A stretch of 64,000 bases of DNA, taken from Burkholderiaceae bacterium (GTDB lineage: Bacteria; Pseudomonadota; Gammaproteobacteria; Burkholderiales; Burkholderiaceae_D). Positions 42,658 through 52,692 of the stretch are shown piece after piece. The position numbers and the translations under genes were made by a program. The DNA is taken from contig JAMNXS010000006.1 in NCBI GenBank assembly GCA_023653025.1, forward strand, positions 1 to 64,000, read 5' to 3'. Positions within the stretch are counted from its first letter, which is position 1. Every line of letters starts with the position of its first letter. A model generated the notes under the pieces. The model did no database searches, was not told the origin of the DNA, and saw nothing but the letters and a program-made list of their open reading frames with translations.

Positions 42658-42804
42658 TCAGACGATCCAGGGACGCCATGCCCATACGAGGAGGTGGGCG
42701 ACGACGGCGATCGCCGTAAAACCCACCAGTCCCTGCATGTAAAACGCATGGAATTCCTGAGCCTCGTCATCGGTCAGGCCGGAAATGCTCTTCCTTTCAG
42801 CCAT
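42658..42804 (-). CDS. pufB: LH1 beta polypeptide
   Basis: Manually translated 48 aa: [48 protein letters not shown]; conserved His in AVVAHLLVW; missing from the ORF track because it is short. Confidence 0.93.
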   Translation of the reverse strand: MAERKSISGLTDDEAQEFHAFYMQGLVGFTAIAVVAHLLVWAWRPWIV

Positions 42805-42912
42805 GAGAACGCTCCTTCAAATCGGCCTTGCGGCCAGTGGTGCGTGCAGCCCCGCAACCGTGGGCATCCGCGGCGGACTGCCACGACATTCTTCCGGTCG
42901 TCATCGGCAGCG

Positions 42913-44379
42913 TCACGCCGCCTCCCCGACGCGCAACGACTCCCTTGCTCTGGCCACCCGCGCGGCCGACACGCTGGCCTCGCCGGCATGGCGCGCGTCG
43001 CGCTCGGCGCGGTCGCGTATCTGCTTGGCGGCCGAGATCTGCACCAGCACCGGCTCGGCCGACACCAGTTCGGTCAGCAACTCGCGCGCTTCCTCGTCCC
43101 ACGCCGCCTGCGCACGGGCCGGCGTCGGATCGACGCGGTCCATCTCCGTGCTCAGCGGCAGGATGTTGAACAGCGCGTCGAACAGGCAGTTGCAGAATTC
43201 CTGCAGCAGGTAGGTCGCGCCCGCATAGCCCATGAACGGCGTGCCGGTGTGGCGGCGGATGATCGCGCCCGGAAACGACGCCGGGACGAAGGCCGGCTTC
43301 ATCGGCGAGGCCGCGCCGCCCTCGGCGAGATACATGCGCTCGTTGTAGCTGCCGTACAAGACCAGCGGCGGCTTCTCGCGCACCAGCGTGCGGATGGCCT
43401 CACTGTCGGTCTTCTCGCCGGGCTTGCGCGCGATGGCGAACGTGCACGGCAGGCCAAGCTCGTCCTCGAAGTAATGGCGCAGGCCGCGCGCATAGGTCTC
43501 GTTGGCGACGACGGCGAAACTGGCGGTGCCGAAGAAGTCCTGCGTGACCGAGCGCCACAGGTCCCACACCGGCTTGATCGTCGTGTGCTTCTCGCGCTCG
43601 ATGAAAGGCTCCGGGTCGAGATGTAGCAGCTCGCCCAGCGAGCGCAGGAATTTCGTCGTGCTGTGCACGCCGATCGGCGCCTGCAGGTAGGGCCGCTCGA
43701 GCGCCTCGCACAGCAGGCGGCCGAACTCGCGGTACAGGCAGATGTTGACGTCGGCGTCGGCCAGCTTCTGCACGTCGGACAGGTGGCTGCCGAGCGGGAA
43801 CACCATGTTCACTTCGGCGCCGATGCCCTCGACCAGGCGGCGGATCTCGGCCAGGTCGCTCGGCATGTTGAAGGTGCCGTAGCTGGGGCCGATCAGGTTC
43901 ACGCGCGGCTTCTCTCCGGGCTCGCGCTGGTCGAACGGCTTGCGCTGCGGCACATGGCGCAGCCCGTATTCGCTCCACAGCCACAGCATCGCGCGGTTCG
44001 CGCACTGCCACTGGTCTTCGTCGATCGTGCGCGGCAAAAAGCGCAGGATGCCGGTGCCCTCGGGCGTGACGCCGCCGCCGATCATCTCGGCGATCGAGCC
44101 GGTCACGACCACGGCCGGCAGGTCGGGGTCGAGCGTGCCGTGCGCGCGCTTCATCGATCCCTCGGTGCCTTCGCGGCCGAGCTGCTCCTCGGCCAGACCG
44201 GTGACGACGATCGGCAGTTCATGCGGCGGCAGCGCGTCGGTGTAATGCAGCACCGAGGTCACCGGCAGGTTCTCGCAGCCGACCGGGCCGTCGATGATCA
44301 CCTGCAGCCCCTTGATGGCGGTGAAGACGTAGACCGCGCCCCAATAGCCGCCCGCGCGGTCGTGGTCGATGATGTTCAT
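42913..44379 (-). CDS. bchZ: Chlorophyllide a reductase subunit Z
   Basis: [62 protein letters not shown]. Confidence 0.94.
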   Translation of the reverse strand: MNIIDHDRAGGYWGAVYVFTAIKGLQVIIDGPVGCENLPVTSVLHYTDALPPHELPIVVTGLAEEQLGREGTEGSMKRAHGTLDPDLPAVVVTGSIAEMIGGGVTPEGTGILRFLPRTIDEDQWQCANRAMLWLWSEYGLRHVPQRKPFDQREPGEKPRVNLIGPSYGTFNMPSDLAEIRRLVEGIGAEVNMVFPLGSHLSDVQKLADADVNICLYREFGRLLCEALERPYLQAPIGVHSTTKFLRSLGELLHLDPEPFIEREKHTTIKPVWDLWRSVTQDFFGTASFAVVANETYARGLRHYFEDELGLPCTFAIARKPGEKTDSEAIRTLVREKPPLVLYGSYNERMYLAEGGAASPMKPAFVPASFPGAIIRRHTGTPFMGYAGATYLLQEFCNCLFDALFNILPLSTEMDRVDPTPARAQAAWDEEARELLTELVSAEPVLVQISAAKQIRDRAERDARHAGEASVSAARVARARESLRVGEAA

Positions 44380-45905
44380 ATCATCTCCTCCGCCTTGCGC
44401 TTCTTCGCCGCCTTCTCGAGGCGACGGCGATTGTGTTCGCGGAATTCGGGGCGCGCCACGGGCACGCCTTCCCAGACGCCGGCGCGGTCGCCGGATCCGG
44501 CATCGCCGAAGAAAGACTTCATCGCGTCCATGCGCGGCTTGTTGGCGATGGCCGCGTTGATCACGGTCGCCAGCGAGCCTGCGCCGGCTGCGCCCATCAG
44601 CGGGCGCGCCGAGATCAGGTTGGTGAAATACAGCGCCGGCAGCGACAGCTCTTTCGCCGCCTGCACCACCGGCGTGGTGCCGATCGCAACATCAGGCTTG
44701 AATTCGTTAACGGCCGCGATGTCCTGCTCGAGCGACGCACGGTACTGCACCTGAACGCCACGCGCCTGCAGCCAGGCGCGGTCGGTGTCGGAGGCCGGCG
44801 TCTGCGGGCAGGCGCTGCCCACGTAGCGCAGGTCGGCGCCGCTCTCGACCAGCAGGCGCGCCACCAGCAGTTCCGACCCTTCGTAGCCGGACAGCGTGAT
44901 GCGTCCCTTGATCGGCGCGGTGGCGAGCGCGCTCCGGATCGCCGGCAAGAAGCGGTTTTTCGCGTTGTCGATCATCCGCTGCCCGACGTTGCAGGCGTCG
45001 CCGATGGCCTGCAGCCAGGCCTCGGTGCCGTCATGGCCGACCGGCGCCGAGCCGACGGCGGGACGGCCGGCGGCGTCGAACTCGCGCAGGCTGGCGGTGT
45101 AGAACGGATGGATGGCGGCCACCGCCGCACAATCGAGCGCCGCATACAGCTCGCGCCATTCGCGCGTCGGCACGACCGGTCCTGCGGCCAGCCCCAGCAG
45201 GTCCAGCATACCGCCGATGATCATCGGGTCGGCGGGAAACATCTCGCCGAGCAGGGTAACCGTCGGCCGGTCGCTGATACCGGAACGCGGAGCGGCCACA
45301 GGTCCGGCCGCTATCTCGCCGCGCGCGTATTTCAGCATCGCGGCGGACAGCACATCTTTGGCTTCGGCATGCGTGGGTACGCCGAAGCCGGGTACGTCGA
45401 TGCCGATCACGCGCACGCCGTTGATCTCCTTGGGCAGGATCTGCAGCGGAACGCCGGAGGCGGTCGGAACGCACAGGTTGATGATGACGATCGCGTCATA
45501 GCGCGCGGGATCGGCCTGCCCGTGCACGGCGTCGCGGATATCCTCGAACAGCTTGCCCGTGACCAGCGTCTCCGAGTTGAACGGCACATAGCCGACGCTG
45601 CGGCGCGCGCCGTAAAAATGCGAGGTGAAGGTCAGGCCGTAGACGCAGCAGGCAGAGCCGGACAGGATGGTCGCCGTGCGGCGCATGCGCAGGCCCACGC
45701 GCAGCGAGCCGAAGGCGGGGCACATGCTCTGCGGCTGGTCGTGCGGGCCCTTAGGATAATCGTTCGCGTACTGGTCGAGCATGCCGGCCTTGCCGGCCGC
45801 GCGCGCGGCGGCCTGCATCTGCTCCGCGCCCGCATGACAGCCGGTCCCGTCGCCGTCGAGGGCGGCCGGGTTGGCGACGATTGGTATCACGCTGCGCTCG
45901 CTCAT
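44376..45905 (-). CDS. bchY: Chlorophyllide a reductase subunit Y
   Basis: [65 protein letters not shown]. Confidence 0.94.
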   Translation of the reverse strand: MSERSVIPIVANPAALDGDGTGCHAGAEQMQAAARAAGKAGMLDQYANDYPKGPHDQPQSMCPAFGSLRVGLRMRRTATILSGSACCVYGLTFTSHFYGARRSVGYVPFNSETLVTGKLFEDIRDAVHGQADPARYDAIVIINLCVPTASGVPLQILPKEINGVRVIGIDVPGFGVPTHAEAKDVLSAAMLKYARGEIAAGPVAAPRSGISDRPTVTLLGEMFPADPMIIGGMLDLLGLAAGPVVPTREWRELYAALDCAAVAAIHPFYTASLREFDAAGRPAVGSAPVGHDGTEAWLQAIGDACNVGQRMIDNAKNRFLPAIRSALATAPIKGRITLSGYEGSELLVARLLVESGADLRYVGSACPQTPASDTDRAWLQARGVQVQYRASLEQDIAAVNEFKPDVAIGTTPVVQAAKELSLPALYFTNLISARPLMGAAGAGSLATVINAAIANKPRMDAMKSFFGDAGSGDRAGVWEGVPVARPEFREHNRRRLEKAAKKRKAEEMI

Positions 45906-45909
45906 CGGC

Positions 45910-46926
45910 TCAGGCCTCGTCGTAGATGACTTCGAGCGAAGGCTTGGCGACGATGTCGCGGCCCATCATGTCGGCCGTGGTGGCCGGCTCCAGCACCACG
46001 TCGCGGCCGACGGTATCGGCCGAGAACAGGCCGAGCAGGTCTTCCTGCGACAGCGGCGTCGGGCGCACCGGCGGCGCGTCGGCGACGTTCTGCGCGAGCG
46101 CGCCGAACAGCGGACCCCACTGTCCTTCCGGGCGGCCGATGATCTCGTAGCTGGCGCTCTTGCGGCGGATGTCCTCGTTGGCCGGGATCGCCGACAGCAC
46201 CGGTATGCCGGCCGCCTGCGCGAAGGCCTGCGCCTCGCCGGTGCCGTCATCCTTGTTGATGACCATGCCGGCCACGCCGACGTTGCCGCCGAGCTTGCGG
46301 AAGTATTCGACAGCCGAGCAGACGTTGTTGGCCACATACAGCGACTGCAGGTCGTTGCTGGCGACGACGATCACTTTCTGGCACATGTCGCGCGCGATCG
46401 GCAGGCCGAAGCCGCCGCACACCACGTCGCCGAGGAAATCGAGCAGCACGTAGTCGAAGCCCCAGTCGTGGAAGCCGAGCTTTTCCAGCAGCTCGAAGCC
46501 GTGGATGATGCCGCGGCCGCCGCAGCCGCGTCCGACCTCGGGGCCGCCGAGTTCCATCGCGTAGACGCCGTCGCGCTTGAAGCAGACGTCGCCGATGGCC
46601 ACCGGCTCGCCGGCCAGCTTTTTCTTCGACGAGGTTTCGATGATGGTCGGGCAGGCACGGCCGCCGAACAGCAGCGACGTGGTGTCGCTCTTCGGGTCGC
46701 AGCCGATCAGCAGCACCTTCTTGCCCTGCTGCGCCATCATGTAGGACAGATTGGCCAGCGTGAAGCTCTTGCCGATGCCGCCCTTGCCGTAGATGGCAAT
46801 GACCTGCGTCTCCTTTTTCGTCTCGCCGGTGTGCGCCGGCGGCGGCTCGATGGCGGCCTCGGCGCGCAGGCGCTCGGTGCGCATGAAGTGCACGGGCGCC
46901 GCCTGTTGTTCGTCGGGCTTGTTCAT
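45910..46926 (-). CDS. bchX: Chlorophyllide a reductase iron protein subunit X
   Basis: [49 protein letters not shown]. Confidence 0.94.
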   Translation of the reverse strand: MNKPDEQQAAPVHFMRTERLRAEAAIEPPPAHTGETKKETQVIAIYGKGGIGKSFTLANLSYMMAQQGKKVLLIGCDPKSDTTSLLFGGRACPTIIETSSKKKLAGEPVAIGDVCFKRDGVYAMELGGPEVGRGCGGRGIIHGFELLEKLGFHDWGFDYVLLDFLGDVVCGGFGLPIARDMCQKVIVVASNDLQSLYVANNVCSAVEYFRKLGGNVGVAGMVINKDDGTGEAQAFAQAAGIPVLSAIPANEDIRRKSASYEIIGRPEGQWGPLFGALAQNVADAPPVRPTPLSQEDLLGLFSADTVGRDVVLEPATTADMMGRDIVAKPSLEVIYDEA

Positions 46927-47861
46927 CGTGCGCTTCTCCAGTCGAGGATCATTTTCAGGCAGCCCGGGTCGTCGAAGGCGGTGCGGTATGCGTGTTCCGC
47001 TTCTTCCGGCGTGCTGCGGTGGGTAATCAGGCCGTCGAGCGACAGGCGGCCGCTCTCGGCCAGGTCGCGTACGGCCAGCAATTCGGGCGGTTTCCACTGG
47101 GCGGCGACGCGGATGCGCACTTCGCGCATGAAGGCCGGCGGGAAGGCAAACTGCATCGGCTGGTCGTAGAAGCCGGCCAGCACGATCTCGCCCTGCGGCG
47201 CGGCGCGCGCGATCAGGCGGTCGAGCACCGTCGGGTCGCCGCTGACGTCGCAGATGCTGCGGTAGTTGGCGCGCGGGTCATCTTTCGGGTCGATTACCTG
47301 ATAGCCGTCGGCGCCGGAACGCCGGTCGGGATTGATTTCCCAGACGGTCGGCTGGCCGCCGGCCAGTGCGGCCAGCCGCGCGATGATCCGTCCGAGTACG
47401 CCATGGCCGACGATCAGTTCCGGGCCGGCGCTGCCGCAGGCGGCGTTCGCATGGCAGGCCGTGGCGGCCAGTGCCAGCAGGGTGCCGCGCTCGCCGAGCT
47501 CTTCCGACACGCGCAGTGCGCGCAAGGCGGGAATCACCACGCGCGAGGCCGCGCCGCCAAACAGGCCGCGGACGTCGCCGAAGCAGGCCGCGCCCGGCAC
47601 GAACACCATCTCGCCGACCTCGTAATTCGTGCTGCTGCCCGCCTGCGCGACGCGGCCGACCGACTCGTAGCCGGGGATCAGCGGATAGCCCATGCCCGGA
47701 AACGCGGGCATGCGCCCCGACCACAGCAGCTTTTCGGTGCCGGTCGAGATACCGGACCAGCAGATGTCGACCACGATGTCGTTGTCGGTGGGGTCGGCCA
47801 GCGGCACCTGACGCACGCGCAGGGTCTGCGGCTGCTCGACGACGACGGCGTGCGCGTTCAC
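46923..47861 (-). CDS. bchC: 3-hydroxyethyl bacteriochlorophyllide a dehydrogenase
   Basis: DICWSGISTGTEKLLWSGRMPAFPGMGYPLIPGYESVGRV; likely GTG start (VNAHAVVVEQPQ) or ATG at 47885; start of bchCXYZ-puf superoperon. Confidence 0.9.
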   Translation of the reverse strand: MNAHAVVVEQPQTLRVRQVPLADPTDNDIVVDICWSGISTGTEKLLWSGRMPAFPGMGYPLIPGYESVGRVAQAGSSTNYEVGEMVFVPGAACFGDVRGLFGGAASRVVIPALRALRVSEELGERGTLLALAATACHANAACGSAGPELIVGHGVLGRIIARLAALAGGQPTVWEINPDRRSGADGYQVIDPKDDPRANYRSICDVSGDPTVLDRLIARAAPQGEIVLAGFYDQPMQFAFPPAFMREVRIRVAAQWKPPELLAVRDLAESGRLSLDGLITHRSTPEEAEHAYRTAFDDPGCLKMILDWRSAR

Positions 47862-47944
47862 CGCGCCCTCTTTCGGCGTCGGCACGGCACGGTCGTTTCC
47901 TGGAGCAGGTGCATCATGGTGTCAACCTGGCGGGGCAAGATTAG

Positions 47945-47962
47945 TGTCATTCTAGGCTTACA
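47945..47962. promoter_or_regulatory. PpsR/CrtJ-type TGT-N12-ACA site upstream of bchC
   Basis: TGTCATTCTAGGCTTACA; second degenerate copy TGTCAAGTAATATTTACG begins at 47971. Confidence 0.75.
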
Positions 47963-48021
47963 TCAGATACTGTCAAGTAATATTTACGACACAAAAGTCA
48001 CGTCTGTGTCAGGCGCGCCTG

Positions 48022-49224
48022 TCACGCACGCGCCTCCGGCATTGCTTGCGCGACCAGCATCCGCACCTGCAGCGGTATCCGCGTGGGCAGCAGCCGCACC
48101 CGGCCGAAACCGGCGCGATCCAGCAGCGCCGCGAGGTTTTCCACGGTGCGTGCGCGGCCGCGGCCCATGGCCAGCAGGTAGAAACCGAAATAGGCATCGC
48201 CCATGGCCTCCGCGCCCGGCGTGCCGGCCATCGGCTCGGCCAGCAGCAGGGTGCCTCCGGCCGGCAGCGCGCGCCGGACCGCCTTCAGGATGGTCAGTGC
48301 GCGCTCGTCGTCATGGTCGTGAATTACCCGCACCAGCGATGCGATGTCGGCGCCGGCTGGCAGCGGGTCGGACAGGAAATTGCCGCCGACGGTCTGCGCG
48401 CGGCCGGCGATGCCGGCGGCGGCGAAACGCTCGCGCGCTCGCTCGGCCACGGCCGGCAGGTCGAACAGGGTCAGTTGCAGGTGCGGCGCGCGCTCGGCCA
48501 CGCTGCACAGAAAGCGCCCTTCGCCGCCGCCCACGTCGAGCAGCCGGCGGTGGCCGTCGAGCCGGTAGGCGTCAAGGATCTCGGCCGCCACCAGCGGCTG
48601 CGACGCGGCCATCAGCTGCGAGTAGCTGCCCACGTTTTCCGGCGCGAGCGCAGCAGCGCGCGTGACGGCATCGTCGGCGGTGTACGGATAGAAGCCCGAG
48701 AGCGCCGGCGGCGGGCCGCTGCCGCGCAGCAGCGCCACCGGGTCGGCCAGGTCCGCGTACAGGGTGTCGTGGTGGCGCACCATCGCCAGCACGGCCTCGT
48801 TGTCGGCCAGCGGCGCGCCCAGTACGCCCAGCCCGTAACGCTGGCAGCCGGCGGCGTCGCGTCCGCGCAGCTCGACCAGCTTCAGCGACACTGCCGCCGC
48901 CAGCAGGCGCTCGGTGGCCTCGTCGCTCATCCGGCAATGGCGCGCCAGCGCAGGCAGGGCCAGCGGGCCGCCCGCCAGCGCACGGAACAGGTCGAGCTTG
49001 ACGCAGGCCGACAGCACCTGCGAATAGACAAAGCCGGCGACGAGATCGAACAACTCACGCGCGCGGCGATGCGCGATCGGACGCGTCAGCGCAAAACCGG
49101 AGGCGGTGCGCTGGAAGGCCGGGCTGGCAAGCAGCCGGTCGCGCCAGCCGAGCAAGCGGTCGAGCAGCCGAGTAAGCAGCCGAGTAAGCAGCCGGTTGGG
49201 CAACGGGGGAGCGGCGACGGGCAT
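48022..49224 (-). CDS. crtF: Demethylspheroidene O-methyltransferase
   Basis: C-terminal SAM-MTase: RRLLDVGGGEGRFLCSVAERAPHLQLTLFDLPAV...RVIHDHDDERALTILKAVRRALPAGGTLLLAEPM. Confidence 0.9.
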   Translation of the reverse strand: MPVAAPPLPNRLLTRLLTRLLDRLLGWRDRLLASPAFQRTASGFALTRPIAHRRARELFDLVAGFVYSQVLSACVKLDLFRALAGGPLALPALARHCRMSDEATERLLAAAVSLKLVELRGRDAAGCQRYGLGVLGAPLADNEAVLAMVRHHDTLYADLADPVALLRGSGPPPALSGFYPYTADDAVTRAAALAPENVGSYSQLMAASQPLVAAEILDAYRLDGHRRLLDVGGGEGRFLCSVAERAPHLQLTLFDLPAVAERARERFAAAGIAGRAQTVGGNFLSDPLPAGADIASLVRVIHDHDDERALTILKAVRRALPAGGTLLLAEPMAGTPGAEAMGDAYFGFYLLAMGRGRARTVENLAALLDRAGFGRVRLLPTRIPLQVRMLVAQAMPEARA

Positions 49225-49229
49225 CGCGC

Positions 49230-50123
49230 TCAGACCGGTGCGCGCGCGATGCCGGGCGCGACGCGGCGCGCCAGTTCCACCGGCACCAGGCGCTTGGCCT
49301 GCAGGCGCACCAGCGTGCGCAATTGCGCCGAGCCGCGGCAGGCTGGAATCGATGCGCTGGCGGCGGCAATCAGCTGGTCGAAATGCTGGATCGCGCCGGA
49401 CAGCCCGAGTTCGGCGGCCGAGCTCGGCCGCCCGTGCAAGGCATCCTGCCCGGCGGGCTTGCCGAGCGTATCGGGATCGGCGGCGACATCGCGGATGTCG
49501 TCGGCCACCTGGTAGGCTTCGCCCAGCCATTCGCCGAGCGCGCGCCACGGCGCGCTGGAAGCGCCGGCCGCCTCGGCGCCGGAGACGGTGGCGGCGACGA
49601 ACAAAGCGCCGGTCTTGGCGCGCTGGTAGTCGGCCAGCGCCACGCGCGGCTCCGACTCCCATGCCTGGCCGGCGATGATGCCGGAGGCCGAACCGACGGC
49701 CGCAGCCAGCGTCTGCAGCAGCGGGCCGAGCCGCTGCGGCAGGTCGGCGCCGGCGGCCGCCAGCGACTGGAAGGCGCTGACGATCAATGCGTCGCCGGCC
49801 AGCACCGCGAGCCGCTCGCCATGCGCGGCGAACACCGACGGCCGGCCGCGACGGGTCAGGGCGTTGTCGAAGCAGGGCAGATCGTCATGCACGAGAGAGG
49901 CGCAGTGCATCAGCTCGATGGCCGCGCCAGCGGCGGCGGCCAGCCCGAGATCGTCGGCGCCGCAGGCCTGGGCGACGGCAAGCGTCAGTTGCGGCCGAAT
50001 GCGCGCGCCGCCAGGAAACACCGCATCGCGCATTGCCTCCGACAGGCGCGGCGGCCCGTGCATGCCTTGCTGGGCGGCCAGCGCATCCGATAATGCGGCC
50101 TCGATTCTCTGGGTAGTGTCCAT
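49230..50123 (-). CDS. crtE: Geranylgeranyl diphosphate synthase
   Basis: CASLVHDDLPCFDNALTRRGRPS (DDxxxxD-type) and AYQVADDIRD. Confidence 0.9.
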   Translation of the reverse strand: MDTTQRIEAALSDALAAQQGMHGPPRLSEAMRDAVFPGGARIRPQLTLAVAQACGADDLGLAAAAGAAIELMHCASLVHDDLPCFDNALTRRGRPSVFAAHGERLAVLAGDALIVSAFQSLAAAGADLPQRLGPLLQTLAAAVGSASGIIAGQAWESEPRVALADYQRAKTGALFVAATVSGAEAAGASSAPWRALGEWLGEAYQVADDIRDVAADPDTLGKPAGQDALHGRPSSAAELGLSGAIQHFDQLIAAASASIPACRGSAQLRTLVRLQAKRLVPVELARRVAPGIARAPV

Positions 50124-50187
50124 GACGCCTCCGGATCGACCGACTGTGCCGGCCATTCCGGTGTAACTTATTCCTGTCAAGCATCTA

Positions 50188-50205
50188 TGTCAAGCTGGAT
50201 TGACA
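50188..50205. promoter_or_regulatory. PpsR/CrtJ-type TGT-N12-ACA site between crtE and divergent lipoprotein gene
   Basis: TGTCAAGCTGGATTGACA. Confidence 0.75.
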
Positions 50206-50372
50206 TCTTGGCGTCCCGGCTTGCGGGCCGCCAAATCCGCGCGCGGTCTGCGGCACGCGGCGGCCCGCTCTTGTCAGCCCTCAATGAACTCCGGCACGCC
50301 TGCCCTAAGGTCTGCTCCGAAGCCGGCGAAAACCGGTTCGGCTGTCATTCAACGCAATCACAGGGAGCAGGA

Positions 50373-51779
50373 ATGAACAACTTCATGGGACGCAGCGCGG
50401 CCGCCGCGCTGCTGGCGGGCATATTGGCGGGCTGCGGTGGCGGCAGCGGCGGCGGCAGCGACGTGCTCGCAGGGGGCAGCGGTACGGGCGGCACGAATAC
50501 CGGCGGCACGGGCAACCCGCCGCCGCCGGCGGCGAGCAGCTGCCCGCCGGGCGTGGCCGCCTGCAGCGGCAGCGGCGAGATCAGCCGCACCGACACGATC
50601 AAGCTCACCGCTTCGGGCGTGCAGACGATGACGATGTCGACCAACGACCTGCTGGCGACGCCGCGCGCGCGCGGGACCGATGCCACGACCGCCTTCGGCC
50701 TGGCGCCGAATGTCGCCGGGCTGGCCGAGGTGCGGGTGGCGCGCGACGCCGGCGGGCCGGTCACGAACCTGAACCTGCTGCTGTCGGGACTGGGCATCAG
50801 CTGGGACGGCAGTACCGAGCGCCCGGCCATCATCGAGACCTTCGGCCTGCCGCGCTCGCGCGTGACGCCGTCCGCGCAAGGGCTCGCCACGCTGGCAGCG
50901 TTGCCGGCGGGAACCGACACCGCATTCTGGAACAACAACGCGGCCACCTTCGCCGGCACGCAGGCCAACTATGCGAACAACATCTACTTCGCGCGCGCGC
51001 TATCGACCGCGCACTGCGCGTCCGGCGATGCCGACTGCGTGACGGCGGCCGGCAATGGCCTGCGGCTCACGCGCGGCGACTGGAGCAGCGGCGGCCTGCG
51101 CCCGGACGAGGTGAGCGCCTCGCGCCTGCACGAGGACGGCGCGACGCTGGCGCCGGACCAGATACCGTTCGCCGGCTTCAAGGGCTACCGCGATGTCTGG
51201 AACTGGAATTATCGCTATGCGCACCTGAGCGGCTGGGTCACGCAGGATACGGTCGATATTGTCGAATGGGGCGGCACCGACGAGCACAACAAGGCGCGGC
51301 GCGGCGTGGTCGCGTTCGGCGACGTCACGCCGCCGGCGTCGATACCGGCAACCGGCAGCGCGCGCTACACCGGCTATGCGCGCGGCTGGTACAGCCCGGA
51401 CGGCCGGGTCGAGGCATTTCCGATCGCGGCCGATGTCGAAATCGTGGTCGACTTCGCGGCGCGCAGCGCCACCTTCAGCGTGTCTCGCCTGCGGGTGGAC
51501 GAGGCGCAGAACCCGAGCCCGCAACTGGCGGCCACGAGCACCAACACGCTGCCGTTCGGCACGCCGGCGAATGTGCTCATCGGCGCAGTTACGCACGGCA
51601 CGGCCAGCGGCACCGCCGGCGCGCGCTTCTTCGGCCCGCTGGTCGATGGCGCGCCGGCCGAGATCGGTGGCAGTTTCTCGGTGCGCGGCCCGTCGTCCAC
51701 CAACAGCCCGATCGTCGACGCGATATTCGGGGCCGGCGGGTTCATCGCGAAGCGGGCGCCGTTGGCGGCGACACCATGA
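50373..51779 (+). CDS. Putative lipoprotein with TbpB-like beta-barrel domain
   Basis: MNNFMGRSAAAALLAGILAGCGGGSGGGS lipobox; C-terminal TASGTAGARFFGPLVDGAPAEIGGSFSVRGP...DAIFGAGGFIAKR resembles transferrin-binding-protein-B-like domains. Confidence 0.7.
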   Translation: MNNFMGRSAAAALLAGILAGCGGGSGGGSDVLAGGSGTGGTNTGGTGNPPPPAASSCPPGVAACSGSGEISRTDTIKLTASGVQTMTMSTNDLLATPRARGTDATTAFGLAPNVAGLAEVRVARDAGGPVTNLNLLLSGLGISWDGSTERPAIIETFGLPRSRVTPSAQGLATLAALPAGTDTAFWNNNAATFAGTQANYANNIYFARALSTAHCASGDADCVTAAGNGLRLTRGDWSSGGLRPDEVSASRLHEDGATLAPDQIPFAGFKGYRDVWNWNYRYAHLSGWVTQDTVDIVEWGGTDEHNKARRGVVAFGDVTPPASIPATGSARYTGYARGWYSPDGRVEAFPIAADVEIVVDFAARSATFSVSRLRVDEAQNPSPQLAATSTNTLPFGTPANVLIGAVTHGTASGTAGARFFGPLVDGAPAEIGGSFSVRGPSSTNSPIVDAIFGAGGFIAKRAPLAATP

Positions 51780-51786
51780 GGTGAGG

Positions 51787-52674
51787 CTATAAACGCTGCA
51801 CCAGCCCCGCGATCAGCTGCACGCACTGCGCGGGGCTTTCTTCATGCGCGAGGTGGCCCAGCATGGGCCACAGCGCGAGTTCCGCCTGCGGCAGTTTCGC
51901 CGCCACCAGCGGCGCCTGCGCGGCCGGGACGGTGAGGTCGTTCTCCGCAGCCACCACGACCACCGGCAGCGCCAGCTTCGGCAGGTCGTTCTCGAGCGGC
52001 ACCAGATCCCAGTGCGCCATCATTGCCAGTGCCGCGCCCACATGCGCGTCGCTCTGCACCAGCCGTGCATAGAGCCGCATGCCGGTCGGATCGAGGACCG
52101 AGCCGGTACTGCGCACGAGCTTGCGGACGACGGCCGGATCGCGCGCCTGCCACGCAAAAAATCGGGCAGCCAGCGAGCCTGACGCCAGCAGCCGCGCCAG
52201 CGGCGAAAACACCGCGCCGGCCAGCCCGCCAAAACCGATGAAGGCACCGTTCAGGCTGACCAGCGCTGCCGGCCGCGCGCCGCCGTCGAGCACCATGCGC
52301 GCGGCCACCGCCGCGCCGGCGGAATGGCCGACGATGACGGCAGGACGGATCTGCAGGTGGTCCAGCAGCGCCGCCACGCGGCGCGCCATGCCCGGCAGCG
52401 ATTGCTCGGCGGGCGACGCCGGCATGCCGGTAAACGCATGGCCGGGCAGGTCCATCGACAGCACGCTGTATCGCAGCCCAAGCATGGGCGCGACATCGCG
52501 CCACGAGTGGCTTGACGAGCCGGTGCCGTGCAGCAGGACGATAGCCGGCGCCGTGCCCGGTGGCGGGCCGAATTGCTGCAGATGCCAGCGCAGGCCGGCC
52601 GCCTCGACGAAACGGCTTGCGCAGCGGTTGGGCCAGTCGCGGCCCTCGGTCTCCCAGCGCATGCGCCCGCCCAC
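51787..52674 (-). CDS. bchO: Alpha/beta hydrolase, Mg-chelatase-associated BchO
   Basis: AIVLLHGTGSSSHSWRDVAPML...VIVGHSAGAAVAARM; directly downstream of bchD. Confidence 0.88.
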   Translation of the reverse strand: MGGRMRWETEGRDWPNRCASRFVEAAGLRWHLQQFGPPPGTAPAIVLLHGTGSSSHSWRDVAPMLGLRYSVLSMDLPGHAFTGMPASPAEQSLPGMARRVAALLDHLQIRPAVIVGHSAGAAVAARMVLDGGARPAALVSLNGAFIGFGGLAGAVFSPLARLLASGSLAARFFAWQARDPAVVRKLVRSTGSVLDPTGMRLYARLVQSDAHVGAALAMMAHWDLVPLENDLPKLALPVVVVAAENDLTVPAAQAPLVAAKLPQAELALWPMLGHLAHEESPAQCVQLIAGLVQRL

Positions 52675-52692
52675 GTCAGCCGGCCCCGTCCA

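Noticed and set aside
47971-47991. Second site near bchC as a perfect PpsR operator
   Set aside because: Spacing gives TGT-N12-ACG or TGT-N15-ACA; kept only as a degenerate copy.
49147-49194. Tandem repeats considered as a mini-CRISPR or regulatory array
   Set aside because: 12-nt in-frame coding repeats with no spacers; no cas genes in the window.
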